A DNA stretch of 36,511 nt, from contig JAIPJQ010000009.1 in the NCBI GenBank assembly GCA_021734065.1, positions 1-36,511 of the forward strand, in the 5' to 3' direction. Below are positions 26,615-34,613 of the stretch, piece after piece. The stretch comes from Fidelibacterota bacterium (lineage in GTDB: Bacteria; Fidelibacterota; UBA8477). Both the position numbers and the translations under genes were made by a program. The notes below the pieces were generated by a model. The model was not told the origin of the DNA. It searched no databases and was given only the letters and a program-made list of their open reading frames with translations. Numbering within the stretch: the stretch's first letter is position 1; each line of letters opens with the position of its first letter.

Positions 26615-27664
26615 TTGCTGAACATGGCCAGGGAGTATGGTGCCTCGGATTTGCACCTGAGTCCCTATTCTCCGCCTATTGTCCGGGTGGACGGCCGGAT
26701 GCTGCGCGCCAAATTACCGGAATTAATGCCGGAAGATGTACACATGCTGGTGTACAACCTCATGGGGGATGAGGAGCGCAAAAAATACGAAGAAGAGTTG
26801 GAACTGGATTTTGCCTACGAGTACACCGGTGTGGGTCGCTATCGTGTGAATGTCTTTAAGGGTCTGCGGGGTGACACAGCGGTATTGCGGGCGGTTACCG
26901 ATAAATTATTCAGTTTTAGTGATTTAGGACTGCCGGAAGTGACCAAGGATTTGATCAGCCGGGAAAAGGGGCTGATCCTGGTTACGGGGCCGACCGGATC
27001 CGGTAAATCCACCTCGCTCAACACCATGATCGATTATATCAATCAGAATTTCCGACGACACATTATCACCGTTGAAGATCCGGTGGAATTTGTCCACGAT
27101 TCAAAGCGGGCATTGGTGAATCAGCGGGAAGTGGGACCTAATACCAAATCTTTCACCCGTGCGTTACGATCTGCTTTGCGGGAAGATCCGGATGTAATTG
27201 TGGTGGGTGAAATGCGGGATCTGGAGACCACCAGTCTGGCAATTACGGCAGCGGAAACCGGGCACCTGGTATTTGGGACATTGCACACCATGAGTGCCGC
27301 CAAGACGATTGATCGGATTATTGATCAGTTCTCAGCGGACCGCCAGAGCCAGATTCGCACCATGCTGTCCGAATCCATTCTGGCAAGTGTTTCCCAAGTC
27401 TTACTCCCCAAACGCGGTGGCGGACGGGTCGCTGCCTACGAGATCATGATTGGCACACCGGCGGTGCGAAATCTGATCCGGGAAAGCAAAACCTACCAAA
27501 TTCCCTCTGTGCAGCAAACCAGTGGGAAGCTGGGGATGGTCACGATGGGACAATCTCTGCTGGCGCTTATAAGCAAGGGCGTTGTGGATCGTCAGGACGC
27601 TCTGCATATCGCGGCTGACAGCGAGGAAATTAAAAAACAGATTGAAAAGGCCTCCGACTCATGA
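26615..27664 (+). CDS. pilT: Type IV pilus retraction ATPase PilT
   Basis: PAS-like N-terminal domain with ASDLHLSPYSPPIVRVDG, then the RecA-type ATPase. Walker A is TGPTGSGKS (about 125-132), the Asp box EDPVEF, Walker B DPDVIVVGEMRD, and the His box AAETGHLVFGTLHT. The retraction-type AIRNLIRE-like motif is seen as TPAVRNLIRESK. Annotated from TTG 26615, the first conventional start. However, family alignment places a conserved D-I-x-x-L-L segment at the N-terminus, and the bases just upstream encode WRGDIID in frame. A strong Shine-Dalgarno lies seven bases before ATC 26588. The real protein therefore probably starts at 26588 (nine residues longer) with a non-standard codon. It overlaps pilU by four bases (ATGA). 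PilT depolymerises pili at the inner membrane. Confidence 0.93.
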   Translation: MLNMAREYGASDLHLSPYSPPIVRVDGRMLRAKLPELMPEDVHMLVYNLMGDEERKKYEEELELDFAYEYTGVGRYRVNVFKGLRGDTAVLRAVTDKLFSFSDLGLPEVTKDLISREKGLILVTGPTGSGKSTSLNTMIDYINQNFRRHIITVEDPVEFVHDSKRALVNQREVGPNTKSFTRALRSALREDPDVIVVGEMRDLETTSLAITAAETGHLVFGTLHTMSAAKTIDRIIDQFSADRQSQIRTMLSESILASVSQVLLPKRGGGRVAAYEIMIGTPAVRNLIRESKTYQIPSVQQTSGKLGMVTMGQSLLALISKGVVDRQDALHIAADSEEIKKQIEKASDS

Positions 27665-28779
27665 GTTATACCATAAATACACTCCTGGGACTGATGGTGG
27701 AGGCGGACGCCAGTGATCTTTATGTCTCCCTGGGTGCTTACCCCATGTTGAGCATTAAAGGCGGGACTGTGCCTTTGGAAAAAGAGGTGCTCACTCCGGA
27801 TATGATCGCCGCGTTAAAGGCTGAATTGCTCACGGACAGACTGAAGAAAATATATGAAGAACATAATGAACTGGATTTTACCCACAGCTTGTCCGGTGTG
27901 GGGCGCTTCAGGATCAATTTCTTCAAGCAGCGCGGTTCGGACTCCTTTGTGGCCCGGCGGATTGTAAGTGAAATCCGGACCCTTGAAGAGCTGACCCTGC
28001 CACCCATTTTGGGGAGTCTGGCTGAGGAAGACCGGGGCATTGTACTGGTTATCGGTTCCACCGGATCCGGTAAATCCACCACACTGGCCGCCATGGTGAA
28101 CCACCGGAATTCCACCAAAACCGGACATATTTTAACCATTGAAGATCCCATTGAATTTCTCCATCGCCATCAAAAGAGTGTGGTGAATCAGCGGGAAATC
28201 GGTACGGACACTGCCAGTTACGGCAGCGCTTTGCGAAGTGCGCTACGGGAAGCGCCGGACATGCTCCTGGTGGGTGAGATCAGGGATATGGAATCTATGC
28301 AGGCGGCGTTGAATTTTGCAGAGACCGGTCATCTGGTGCTCAGTACCCTGCATGCAACCAACGCCAGTCAGACCCTCCAGCGCATTATGAGCATGTTTCC
28401 CGCATCTCAGCACGAAATGATACGGATGCAATTGAGCCAGAATTTAAAAGGCATCATCGGTCAGCGGCTGATTCCGGCTCAGGATGGCAGTCGGGTTGCG
28501 GCCATGGAAATCATGCTCTCAACAGCGCGTATCCGGGATTTACTTTTGAGGGGTGACATCAATATGCTGCGCCACACCATGGAAGCGGGTCTGACGGAAA
28601 ATATGATAACCTTTGACATTTCACTGGAGCGCTTATATAAAGCGGGAAAAATATCGTTTGACCAGGTCATGCGAAATGCCGATCGGGCTACCGATCTAAA
28701 GGTGAGGCTCCATGCAGATGAAGAACCTGTCTTTACGGAGCGTATTGAAATTGAAGACGTGGATGATACAGAAGATTGA
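27661..28779 (+). CDS. pilU: PilU-like second retraction ATPase
   Basis: A second PilT-family ATPase of 372 residues. Walker A is IGSTGSGKST (about 130-138), the Asp box EDPIEF, and Walker B APDMLLVGEIRD. The Ala-Pro-Asp instead of Asp-Pro-Asp before the Walker B core is PilU-like. The His box is AETGHLVLSTLHA. The C-terminal tail is strongly acidic (last about 12 residues, ending DDTED), as is common in PilU. PilU boosts PilT-driven retraction and needs PilT to work. It starts in the pilT stop (ATGA), so both are coupled. The call PilU versus a second PilT rests on gene order, the acidic tail and the APD motif. Confidence 0.85.
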   Translation: MSYTINTLLGLMVEADASDLYVSLGAYPMLSIKGGTVPLEKEVLTPDMIAALKAELLTDRLKKIYEEHNELDFTHSLSGVGRFRINFFKQRGSDSFVARRIVSEIRTLEELTLPPILGSLAEEDRGIVLVIGSTGSGKSTTLAAMVNHRNSTKTGHILTIEDPIEFLHRHQKSVVNQREIGTDTASYGSALRSALREAPDMLLVGEIRDMESMQAALNFAETGHLVLSTLHATNASQTLQRIMSMFPASQHEMIRMQLSQNLKGIIGQRLIPAQDGSRVAAMEIMLSTARIRDLLLRGDINMLRHTMEAGLTENMITFDISLERLYKAGKISFDQVMRNADRATDLKVRLHADEEPVFTERIEIEDVDDTED

Positions 28780-28793
28780 GGTGAGGTAACTAC

Positions 28794-29153
28794 ATGGCGA
28801 AGATATTAGTGGTAGATGACGAAAGTTTTTTCTCCCAGCCAATCAAGATGTTTCTGGAGCGAAATGGACATGAGGTTTTTGTGGCTGCAGACGGAATGGA
28901 AGGGTTGAACAAGGCGCGGGAGGTGAGACCGGATGTCATTCTGATGGACCTGATGCTCCCGGCTTTGAATGGGTATCAGGTGAGCCGAATGCTGAAATTT
29001 GATGAAGATTTCCGCCACATCCCCATCATTATTTGCTCCGCGAAAGACACGGAAAAGGACCGGGAAATGGGCAAACAAAGCGGCGCAGAAGAATACGTGA
29101 CCAAACCCATTAGTCCGGTGGAACTGGTGAAAATCATCGAAAAATATTTATAA
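28794..29153 (+). CDS. Single-domain CheY-like response regulator (PilG/PilH-like position)
   Basis: A 119-residue stand-alone receiver with all key residues: acidic pair D8/D9 (ILVVDDE), phosphoacceptor D52 (VILMDLMLP), conserved Ser in IICSAKD, and Lys in EYVTKPISP. There is no output domain, so it acts by protein contact. Its place between pilU and pilD suggests control of pilus extension and retraction, like PilG/PilH in twitching systems, but no CheA/CheW/MCP genes are in the window. A GAGG motif lies seven bases before ATG 28794; the gene is 14 bases after pilU. Confidence 0.9.
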   Translation: MAKILVVDDESFFSQPIKMFLERNGHEVFVAADGMEGLNKAREVRPDVILMDLMLPALNGYQVSRMLKFDEDFRHIPIIICSAKDTEKDREMGKQSGAEEYVTKPISPVELVKIIEKYL

Positions 29154-29156
29154 AGC

Positions 29157-29160
29157 GGAG
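29157..29160 (+). promoter_or_regulatory. Ribosome binding site (GGAG) supporting the TTG start of pilD
   Basis: GGAG is followed by five bases and TTG 29166. No ATG or GTG start in this frame lies near enough to serve the full membrane protein. Confidence 0.55.
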
Positions 29161-29165
29161 TTGGT

Positions 29166-29939
29166 TTGTCCCTTCAGCTATATATCCTGATGATTGTTGC
29201 CGGCCTGGTGGTGGGATTTTTCCTGGATTGGCTGGTTTCCCAAATGCCCCGGGAAGGGAAATGGAAGCCCCCGGGCAGATGTCCCGAGTGCGGTGCGCCA
29301 CACCACGGGATTCGCGGGTGGTTCCCCATCCTGCGTCACCTGGGTGCGGAGGAGTGTCCGGAATGCACACACAAATATGGCCGGCAGGGAATCCTTATGG
29401 AATTAACCACAACGGTATTGTTTCTGGTTGTGGTGCAGGCGTTTGGTTTGGAGTGGAAAAGTTTTTGGTACCTGTTGATTGTGGTTGCCCTGGTTCCCAT
29501 TTCGGCGATTGATATGCGCTATCAGGTAATTCCCGATTCTCTGTTGGTGTTCGGTTTGATTCCCATGGCGGGTTTGTGGTTTACCACCTACTCGGGTGAG
29601 ATTCGGGATTTCCTCATTGGTGGTGTGGTGCTGGGAGGCGGATTGTGGTTAATTTCTATTATAGGGAAGAAGATTTATAAACAGGACGTGATGGGATTTG
29701 GCGATGTGAAGTTCGCCGGATGGATGGGACTTGTATTAGGTTGGCAGGTCGGCCTGGTATCCATGCTGCTGGGATTTGTATTGGCAACGGTGGTTTTTTT
29801 AACCATGATGGCTTTGGGGAAGGTCAGGTTTCGCCAGGAAGTTCCCTTCGGTCAATTTTTAGCCGGGGGGCTGTTTCTTGGGATGCTGTTCGGGGATGTA
29901 CTCCTGGACTGGTATCTCACAACCTTTGTGTACATTTAA
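29166..29939 (+). CDS. pilD: Prepilin peptidase / N-methyltransferase PilD (A24 family)
   Basis: First helix LYILMIVAGLVVGFFLDWLV, then a cytoplasmic zinc loop with two CPxC pairs (C39/C42 and C64/C67), then further helices. Both catalytic aspartates are in place: D116 in AIDMRYQVIPD and D180 in GFGDVKFAGWMG. The enzyme cleaves prepilin leader peptides and methylates the new N-terminus, so pilin genes must exist elsewhere in the genome. It starts at TTG with GGAG five bases upstream. The usual G-S-F-x-N near the first helix is changed to GFFLDW, a small deviation in the methyltransferase half. It lies 12 bases after the CheY-like gene and 63 bases before pilB. Confidence 0.93.
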   Translation: MSLQLYILMIVAGLVVGFFLDWLVSQMPREGKWKPPGRCPECGAPHHGIRGWFPILRHLGAEECPECTHKYGRQGILMELTTTVLFLVVVQAFGLEWKSFWYLLIVVALVPISAIDMRYQVIPDSLLVFGLIPMAGLWFTTYSGEIRDFLIGGVVLGGGLWLISIIGKKIYKQDVMGFGDVKFAGWMGLVLGWQVGLVSMLLGFVLATVVFLTMMALGKVRFRQEVPFGQFLAGGLFLGMLFGDVLLDWYLTTFVYI

Positions 29940-30002
29940 TAAAGAAGCATTCCGACGGTTTTTCACCGAAGGGGCATAAGATAATTAAAACCAGAAGTTG
30001 AT

Positions 30003-31679
30003 ATGGCAAACAAGAAACAACTGGGCGAATACATAGTCGAAAAAAAACTGCTTACGCGTGGACAACTGGACGAAGCACTCCATTATCGTCGGGATCATAA
30101 TATTTACCTGGGGAAGGCAGTCGTTCAGCTGGGATTCATGTCCGAGGAGCAGATTGCCAAAACTCTCAGTGAGTTTCTACAGGTACCTTATCTGAAACTG
30201 AGCAACTACGATATTGATAGCAGCGTTCTGAAAATTGTTCCGGAAGGGACCGCCCAAAAATTCAATATCATTCCCATTTTTTCTCTGGATAAACAGGTTA
30301 CGGTTGCCACGAACGATCCACTGGATGTGGAAATGGTGGATGTGGTGGCTGAAATTTCCGGGATGGATGTGAATCTGGTCATCTCCACCGAATCGGACAT
30401 TGAGCGGGCGATTGATCTGTATTACAACGCGGAGAAGTATCAGGCAAAAACGGAAGATGAAGCGGGAAAAATGGTTGGTCCGCGCGTCATTTCCAAGGAA
30501 CTGGGTGAAGACCAGTCCGCCATGGAAGCGGTGGATCTGTTGTTCGAAGAGGCGGTGCGCATCGGAGCCAGTGATGTTCATATTGAGCCCCGCCGCAATA
30601 ATGTCCGGGTCCGGTTTCGCGTAGATGGTGTGCTGCAAGAATATTACACCCTGCCAAAATCGTCTCTGGCACCCATCATTTCCCGCACCAAAGTGCTTTC
30701 GGGAATGGACATTTCCGAATCACGCCGACCGCAGGACGGACGATTTCACAAGGATTTGTCAGAAACACGGATTGATGTCCGTAGCTCATCCTATCCCACC
30801 ACCAATGGTGAGAAGATGGTGATGCGAATCCTGGATCAGAGCAAAAGCAAGATTGACCTGCACCGGCTGGGATTTTCACCGGGCATACTGGAGCGGTGGC
30901 GCCAAATTATCACCATGCCTAATGGTATCGTTCTGGTCTCCGGCCCCACCGGCTCAGGAAAAACCACCACATTATATGCCACGCTGAATGTGATCAATTC
31001 GGTGGAAACCAATATCGTGACCATTGAAGATCCGGTGGAATATCAGTTAGAAAATATTAATCAGGCTCAGGTGAATACCAAGGCTGGCGTAACCTTCACG
31101 GTGGCGCTGCGGTCAATTTTGCGACAGGATCCCGATATCATCATGGTGGGAGAAATTCGTGACCGTGATACCATGGAGTTGGCCATCCGGTCTGCTCTCA
31201 CCGGCCATTTGGTCTTCAGCACCATCCACACCAATGACGCAGCATCGGGAATCACGCGTATTCTGGATATGGGAATTGATTCTTACCTGGTGAGTTCCAC
31301 TGTGCGCGGAATTTTGGCGCAACGGCTCATGCGTCGCTTGTGTCCCCGGTGTAAAACACCCCAGAAGCCGGATCCTGCGGTGTTTGAGGCGCTAAAAATG
31401 GATCCCAAAAAAGCAGAGGGAGAGGGCGAGTACTTTGGTCCGGTAGGTTGTCTGCATTGCAAAAATACCGGTTATTTCGGTCGGGAAGCGGTATATGAAC
31501 TACTCATTCCCAACGAGGAAATTCTGGGCATGATCAATGAGCACAAAACAGCCAGCGAAATAAAGCGGGAAGCCATTCGCAACGGAATGCGGACGCTGGC
31601 GGAGGAGGCTCTACTGAAGGCTCAGCAAGGCGTTACCTCACTGGAAGAGGTCCTGAAAGTCGCTGTCTCAATGGTATGA
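30003..31679 (+). CDS. pilB: Type IV pilus extension ATPase PilB (GspE/MshE family)
   Basis: The N-terminus has MshEN architecture: two 24-residue motifs (6-29 and 35-58) separated by exactly five residues. The hallmark Arg and Gln positions are replaced (see findings). A second N-terminal segment follows to about 155. The ATPase core has Walker A GPTGSGKTT (about 314-322), Asp box EDPVEYQ, Walker B DPDIIMVGEIRD and His box ALTGHLVFSTIHT. A tetra-cysteine zinc site is present (C447, C450, C483, C486), as usual for PilB/GspE. It powers pilus assembly at the inner membrane. ATG 30003 has only a weak Shine-Dalgarno (GAAG). The stop overlaps the next gene by four bases (ATGA). Confidence 0.94.
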   Translation: MANKKQLGEYIVEKKLLTRGQLDEALHYRRDHNIYLGKAVVQLGFMSEEQIAKTLSEFLQVPYLKLSNYDIDSSVLKIVPEGTAQKFNIIPIFSLDKQVTVATNDPLDVEMVDVVAEISGMDVNLVISTESDIERAIDLYYNAEKYQAKTEDEAGKMVGPRVISKELGEDQSAMEAVDLLFEEAVRIGASDVHIEPRRNNVRVRFRVDGVLQEYYTLPKSSLAPIISRTKVLSGMDISESRRPQDGRFHKDLSETRIDVRSSSYPTTNGEKMVMRILDQSKSKIDLHRLGFSPGILERWRQIITMPNGIVLVSGPTGSGKTTTLYATLNVINSVETNIVTIEDPVEYQLENINQAQVNTKAGVTFTVALRSILRQDPDIIMVGEIRDRDTMELAIRSALTGHLVFSTIHTNDAASGITRILDMGIDSYLVSSTVRGILAQRLMRRLCPRCKTPQKPDPAVFEALKMDPKKAEGEGEYFGPVGCLHCKNTGYFGREAVYELLIPNEEILGMINEHKTASEIKREAIRNGMRTLAEEALLKAQQGVTSLEEVLKVAVSMV

Positions 31680-33052
31680 AAATCCTCCTTTGCACCCATA
31701 AGGCAAATCAAAATCTGGATTTTAGCTGGCTCGCCGAGCATGGCGAGATCGTTCCGGCCAAAAACTGGACGTCAGCGCTTCAGTTTCTGGCTATCGAAAA
31801 GTTCGATGTGCTGTTCATGGATACGCAGAGTGTAAAGGGTGATTACGCGCTCTTTCAGCATCGCATTGAAAAGCTTAAAAATCACACGCCACAGGTTTTT
31901 CTTACCACCGATCTGGCGCTGGATCAGGAATTCTTACACATCTATCCCAATGTCTTTGGATTTTACTTCCATCCGGAAGATGACCATTCGGGGAAAGAAT
32001 GGATACAGCGTGTTAAGTCCTTCAAGAAGCTGGTGGAGGAGCTGTCCAAACCCTCCCGGGATTTGCTCACGCCAGCCGGTTTGGGGACATTTATCGGTAA
32101 TCATCCGGAGATGCTGAAGCAGTACCGCCTGCTCATGAAAGCGATTCCCAGTGATATTACCATTCTCATCACCGGTCCCAGCGGTAGTGGAAAAGAGGTA
32201 GCCGCCAAGAATATTCATCAGCTGGGACCCCGTGCCAATTCACGATTTGTCTCCATCAATTGTGCCGCTATTCCGGATAATCTGCTGGAGAGTGAGTTGT
32301 TCGGGTACGAACCCGGTGCCTTCACCGGTGCCCAGAAATCCAAGCCGGGTAAGTTTGAGCTGGCTAACGGCGGCACGCTGCTGTTGGATGAAATCGGCGA
32401 CATGCCCACCGAGCTGCAGAATAAGCTGCTGCGCGTTCTGGAAGAGCAGGAAGTGGAGCGGCTGGGTGGTACCCGGACCGTCAAAATTGATGTGCGCATT
32501 CTGGCTGCTACTCATCAGAATCTGTTGCGACTGGTTGAAGAAGGGCGTTTCCGTGCTGACTTGTACTACCGACTCAATGTGGTGCCGGCAAAATTACCAC
32601 CCCTGTCCAGCCGTCGCTCAGACATTCAGTTACTGGTTTTGAATTTTCTGGACAATTTGGTGAAAAGCCAGCAAACGGCGGTGCAGGGTATCCAGGTGGA
32701 GGCAGTTGAAGCCATTCAGGATCTGCCGTTTCCGGGGCAGGTGCGGGAATTGGAAAATATAATGACGCGGCTGGTCTTTATGTCGGAAGGCCGCCGTATT
32801 ACACCAAAAGATGTGGCGGTGGTGAGCAAACTGGCGGAGAATGCCGGATCTGCATCGGTTCGCCATGTGGCGCACGTGGATTCGGTAAAACCACTCTGGC
32901 AGGTGGAAAAGGACGCCATTGAGGTTGCCATGCTGGTTTTGGATGGCAATATTAGCCAGGTTGCTCAGACACTGGAAATTTCCAGGAATGCACTCTACCG
33001 CAAGATCAAAGTTTATGAGATTGATATGGAGACATTGAAAAACGATGGGTGA
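31676..33052 (+). CDS. Sigma-54 activator with degenerate receiver, inside the pilus operon
   Basis: Domain order is receiver-like (about 1-115), AAA+ sigma-54 activator (about 140-375) and Fis-type HTH (about 420-455). In the receiver the acidic pair is missing (the first strand reads MKILLCTHK), Asp49 is kept in VLFMDTQ, and the Lys near the end is replaced (FYFHPEDD). The activator domain looks intact: Walker A GPSGSGKE, GAFTGA (214-219), Walker B GGTLLLDEIGDM, and arginine finger region RADLYYRLN. It should activate RpoN promoters, probably pilin or pilus genes, but control by normal phosphorylation is doubtful. It starts in the pilB stop and ends eight bases inside pilC, so its dosage is tied to the pilus motor. 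It is PilR-like in context, without an adjacent PilS kinase. Confidence 0.9.
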   Translation: MKILLCTHKANQNLDFSWLAEHGEIVPAKNWTSALQFLAIEKFDVLFMDTQSVKGDYALFQHRIEKLKNHTPQVFLTTDLALDQEFLHIYPNVFGFYFHPEDDHSGKEWIQRVKSFKKLVEELSKPSRDLLTPAGLGTFIGNHPEMLKQYRLLMKAIPSDITILITGPSGSGKEVAAKNIHQLGPRANSRFVSINCAAIPDNLLESELFGYEPGAFTGAQKSKPGKFELANGGTLLLDEIGDMPTELQNKLLRVLEEQEVERLGGTRTVKIDVRILAATHQNLLRLVEEGRFRADLYYRLNVVPAKLPPLSSRRSDIQLLVLNFLDNLVKSQQTAVQGIQVEAVEAIQDLPFPGQVRELENIMTRLVFMSEGRRITPKDVAVVSKLAENAGSASVRHVAHVDSVKPLWQVEKDAIEVAMLVLDGNISQVAQTLEISRNALYRKIKVYEIDMETLKNDG

Positions 33053-34268
33053 GTTCATCGTAAAAATGACCAACGAGGCCGGTGAAATTGTGGAGCAGGA
33101 AATGACTGCAGCCACAAAATTTGATATTTTCGAGATTGCCGAATCACGGAATATGATGGTACTGAATATCCGTGAGCAAAAAACCGGGTCCATATCCTCT
33201 ATCGATGCCTGGCTGGGTGGTTTTCGCAAACTGAAGGACAAGGAGCTGGAGCAGTTTACTTCCCAGCTTGCAGCCATGTTACGGGCCGGTATTACGCTGG
33301 TGGATAGCTTGGAGACCATTCAGGAGCAGGTGGATAATCCCAATTTTGCCGCCGCCATTAAAACCATCATTTTTGAATTGAACAGTGGTTCCACCTTTGC
33401 CGATGCATTGGGGAAATACCCCAATTATTTTCCGGAAGTGTATCGCGGAATGGTCATGGCGGGTGAACGGGCTGGTGTACTGGAAACCATTTTAAAGCGG
33501 CTGGAAACCTATCTGCATTATGACAACCAAACCAAGGCGCGCATCAAGTCAGCCATGCGTTATCCCACCTTTGTCCTCATTGCATTGACGCTGGCTTTTG
33601 TGGCGGTAATGGTGTTCGTGATCCCCCAGTTCGCCAAAATGTTTGAAGCGCAGCAGGTTCAGCTCCCGTTGCCCACACGCATCATGCTGGGAACCAGTAA
33701 TCTTTTTGCCAATTACTGGTGGGCAACCGGTCTGGTTGTTTTGGGCGTTTTCGTCGGTTTAATGCTCTATTTTCGTACGCCGGCGGGGCAGTACACTGCG
33801 GATGTATGGAAATTGCGCCTTCCGGTGGTAAAAGTGATTACCCGGAAAAACCTGGTAGCCCGGTTTGCTCAATTATTGGAGACCCTGAGCCGCTCCGGTA
33901 TCCAGATCATCGAAGCGCTGCAAATCATTTCACAGACATTGGGGAATGCGGTAGTGGCCAAAGAAATCCAGAATGCCGAGAAGCAGGTTCTACAGGGTGT
34001 GGCGGTGGCCGATTCACTGAAGGGGAGTCAGATTTTCCCGAAAACAGTTCTGAAGATGATCAGCGTAGGTGAAAAATCCGGTGCCCTGGATGAGATGTTG
34101 GGGAAAATCGCCGAACAATACGATGAAGAATTGAATCAAACCATCAGCCGGCTGTCATCCATGATTGAACCGATTATGACAGTGGTCATGGGTGTTTTTC
34201 TCCTCATGATGGCGCTGGGAATTTTCCTGCCCATGTGGGGCATTTATGAAAATGCACTTGCTCCTTAA
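33045..34268 (+). CDS. pilC: Type IV pilus inner-membrane platform protein PilC
   Basis: GspF-family protein of 407 residues with two homologous cytoplasmic domains, each followed by membrane helices. Domain 1 is seen in FTSQLAAMLRAGITLVDSLE and EVYRGMVMAGERAGVLETIL. Domain 2 is seen in FAQLLETLSRSGIQIIEALQ and TVLKMISVGEKSGALDEML. Helices lie at about 170-195, 220-240 and 375-398. PilC is the membrane platform that couples PilB/PilT to the pilus. It overlaps the activator gene by eight bases and the next small gene start by one base (TAATG). Confidence 0.94.
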   Translation: MGEFIVKMTNEAGEIVEQEMTAATKFDIFEIAESRNMMVLNIREQKTGSISSIDAWLGGFRKLKDKELEQFTSQLAAMLRAGITLVDSLETIQEQVDNPNFAAAIKTIIFELNSGSTFADALGKYPNYFPEVYRGMVMAGERAGVLETILKRLETYLHYDNQTKARIKSAMRYPTFVLIALTLAFVAVMVFVIPQFAKMFEAQQVQLPLPTRIMLGTSNLFANYWWATGLVVLGVFVGLMLYFRTPAGQYTADVWKLRLPVVKVITRKNLVARFAQLLETLSRSGIQIIEALQIISQTLGNAVVAKEIQNAEKQVLQGVAVADSLKGSQIFPKTVLKMISVGEKSGALDEMLGKIAEQYDEELNQTISRLSSMIEPIMTVVMGVFLLMMALGIFLPMWGIYENALAP

Positions 34269-34294
34269 TGCCATTAGCTGACAGGGAATCATCA

Positions 34295-34420
34295 ATGCCA
34301 GACAAGACTTCGTTGAAAACATGGCTTACCAAGCGCCAATTTCCCGCCTGGATCTATATTCTGGTATTAAGCATCTGGGCGCTGATCCTCTATTTATATA
34401 CCGCCATCAAAACCCAATAA
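34295..34420 (+). CDS. 41-residue single-pass membrane protein after pilC
   Basis: An open frame begins right at the pilC stop (ATG 34268, TAATG overlap) and gives 50 residues. The internal ATG 34295 is preferred because AGGGA (34283-34287) is seven bases upstream. The product has a basic N-terminus (KTSLKTWLTKRQ), one hydrophobic helix of about 20 residues (FPAWIYILVLSIWALILYLY) and a short polar tail. I do not recognise a family. Its position at the end of the pilus operon suggests a helper of the platform or motor, or it could be a chance frame. Evidence is the ribosome site, the clean membrane helix and tight spacing. Confidence 0.5.
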   Translation: MPDKTSLKTWLTKRQFPAWIYILVLSIWALILYLYTAIKTQ

Positions 34421-34510
34421 TATTTGATTCCTGGTGATTCAGGTCACGGGGCAAATCCTTGAATTATCTTGCCACAATTTATTGTTAAGCCTACATTTGC
34501 CGCTCAAAAA

Positions 34511-34586
34511 CCACACATAGTGGCATTAACAACCGGAGCACCGTTATCCTGAACGGACGGTGGCGAATGGACAAGCCTTGCGGGGC
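34511..34586 (+). ncRNA. Possible structured 5' leader of the FG-GAP protein gene
   Basis: The 193-base gap between 34421 and 34613 holds several potential hairpins. CCAC 34511-34514 pairs with GTGG 34520-34523. CCGTT 34541-34545 pairs with AACGG 34552-34556; this competes with CACCG 34539-34543 pairing to CGGTG 34558-34562. GCCT 34575-34578 pairs with GGGC 34583-34586. The two middle stems cannot form together, as in a switch. It matches no riboswitch class that I can recall. Stems are short, so chance folding is possible. Confidence 0.3.
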
Positions 34587-34613
34587 GGGAAATTTAAACC
34601 GATGAGGGATGGT

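Noticed and set aside
29956..29968. Hairpin CGGT/ACCG between pilD and pilB as a terminator
   Set aside because: The stem is only four bases and no T-run follows it.
34441..34600. Possible c-di-GMP (GEMM) riboswitch, because of a CACGGGGCAAATCC stretch
   Set aside because: The GACGCAAAGCC core and the paired P2/P3 layout are absent, so only a generic structured leader is claimed.
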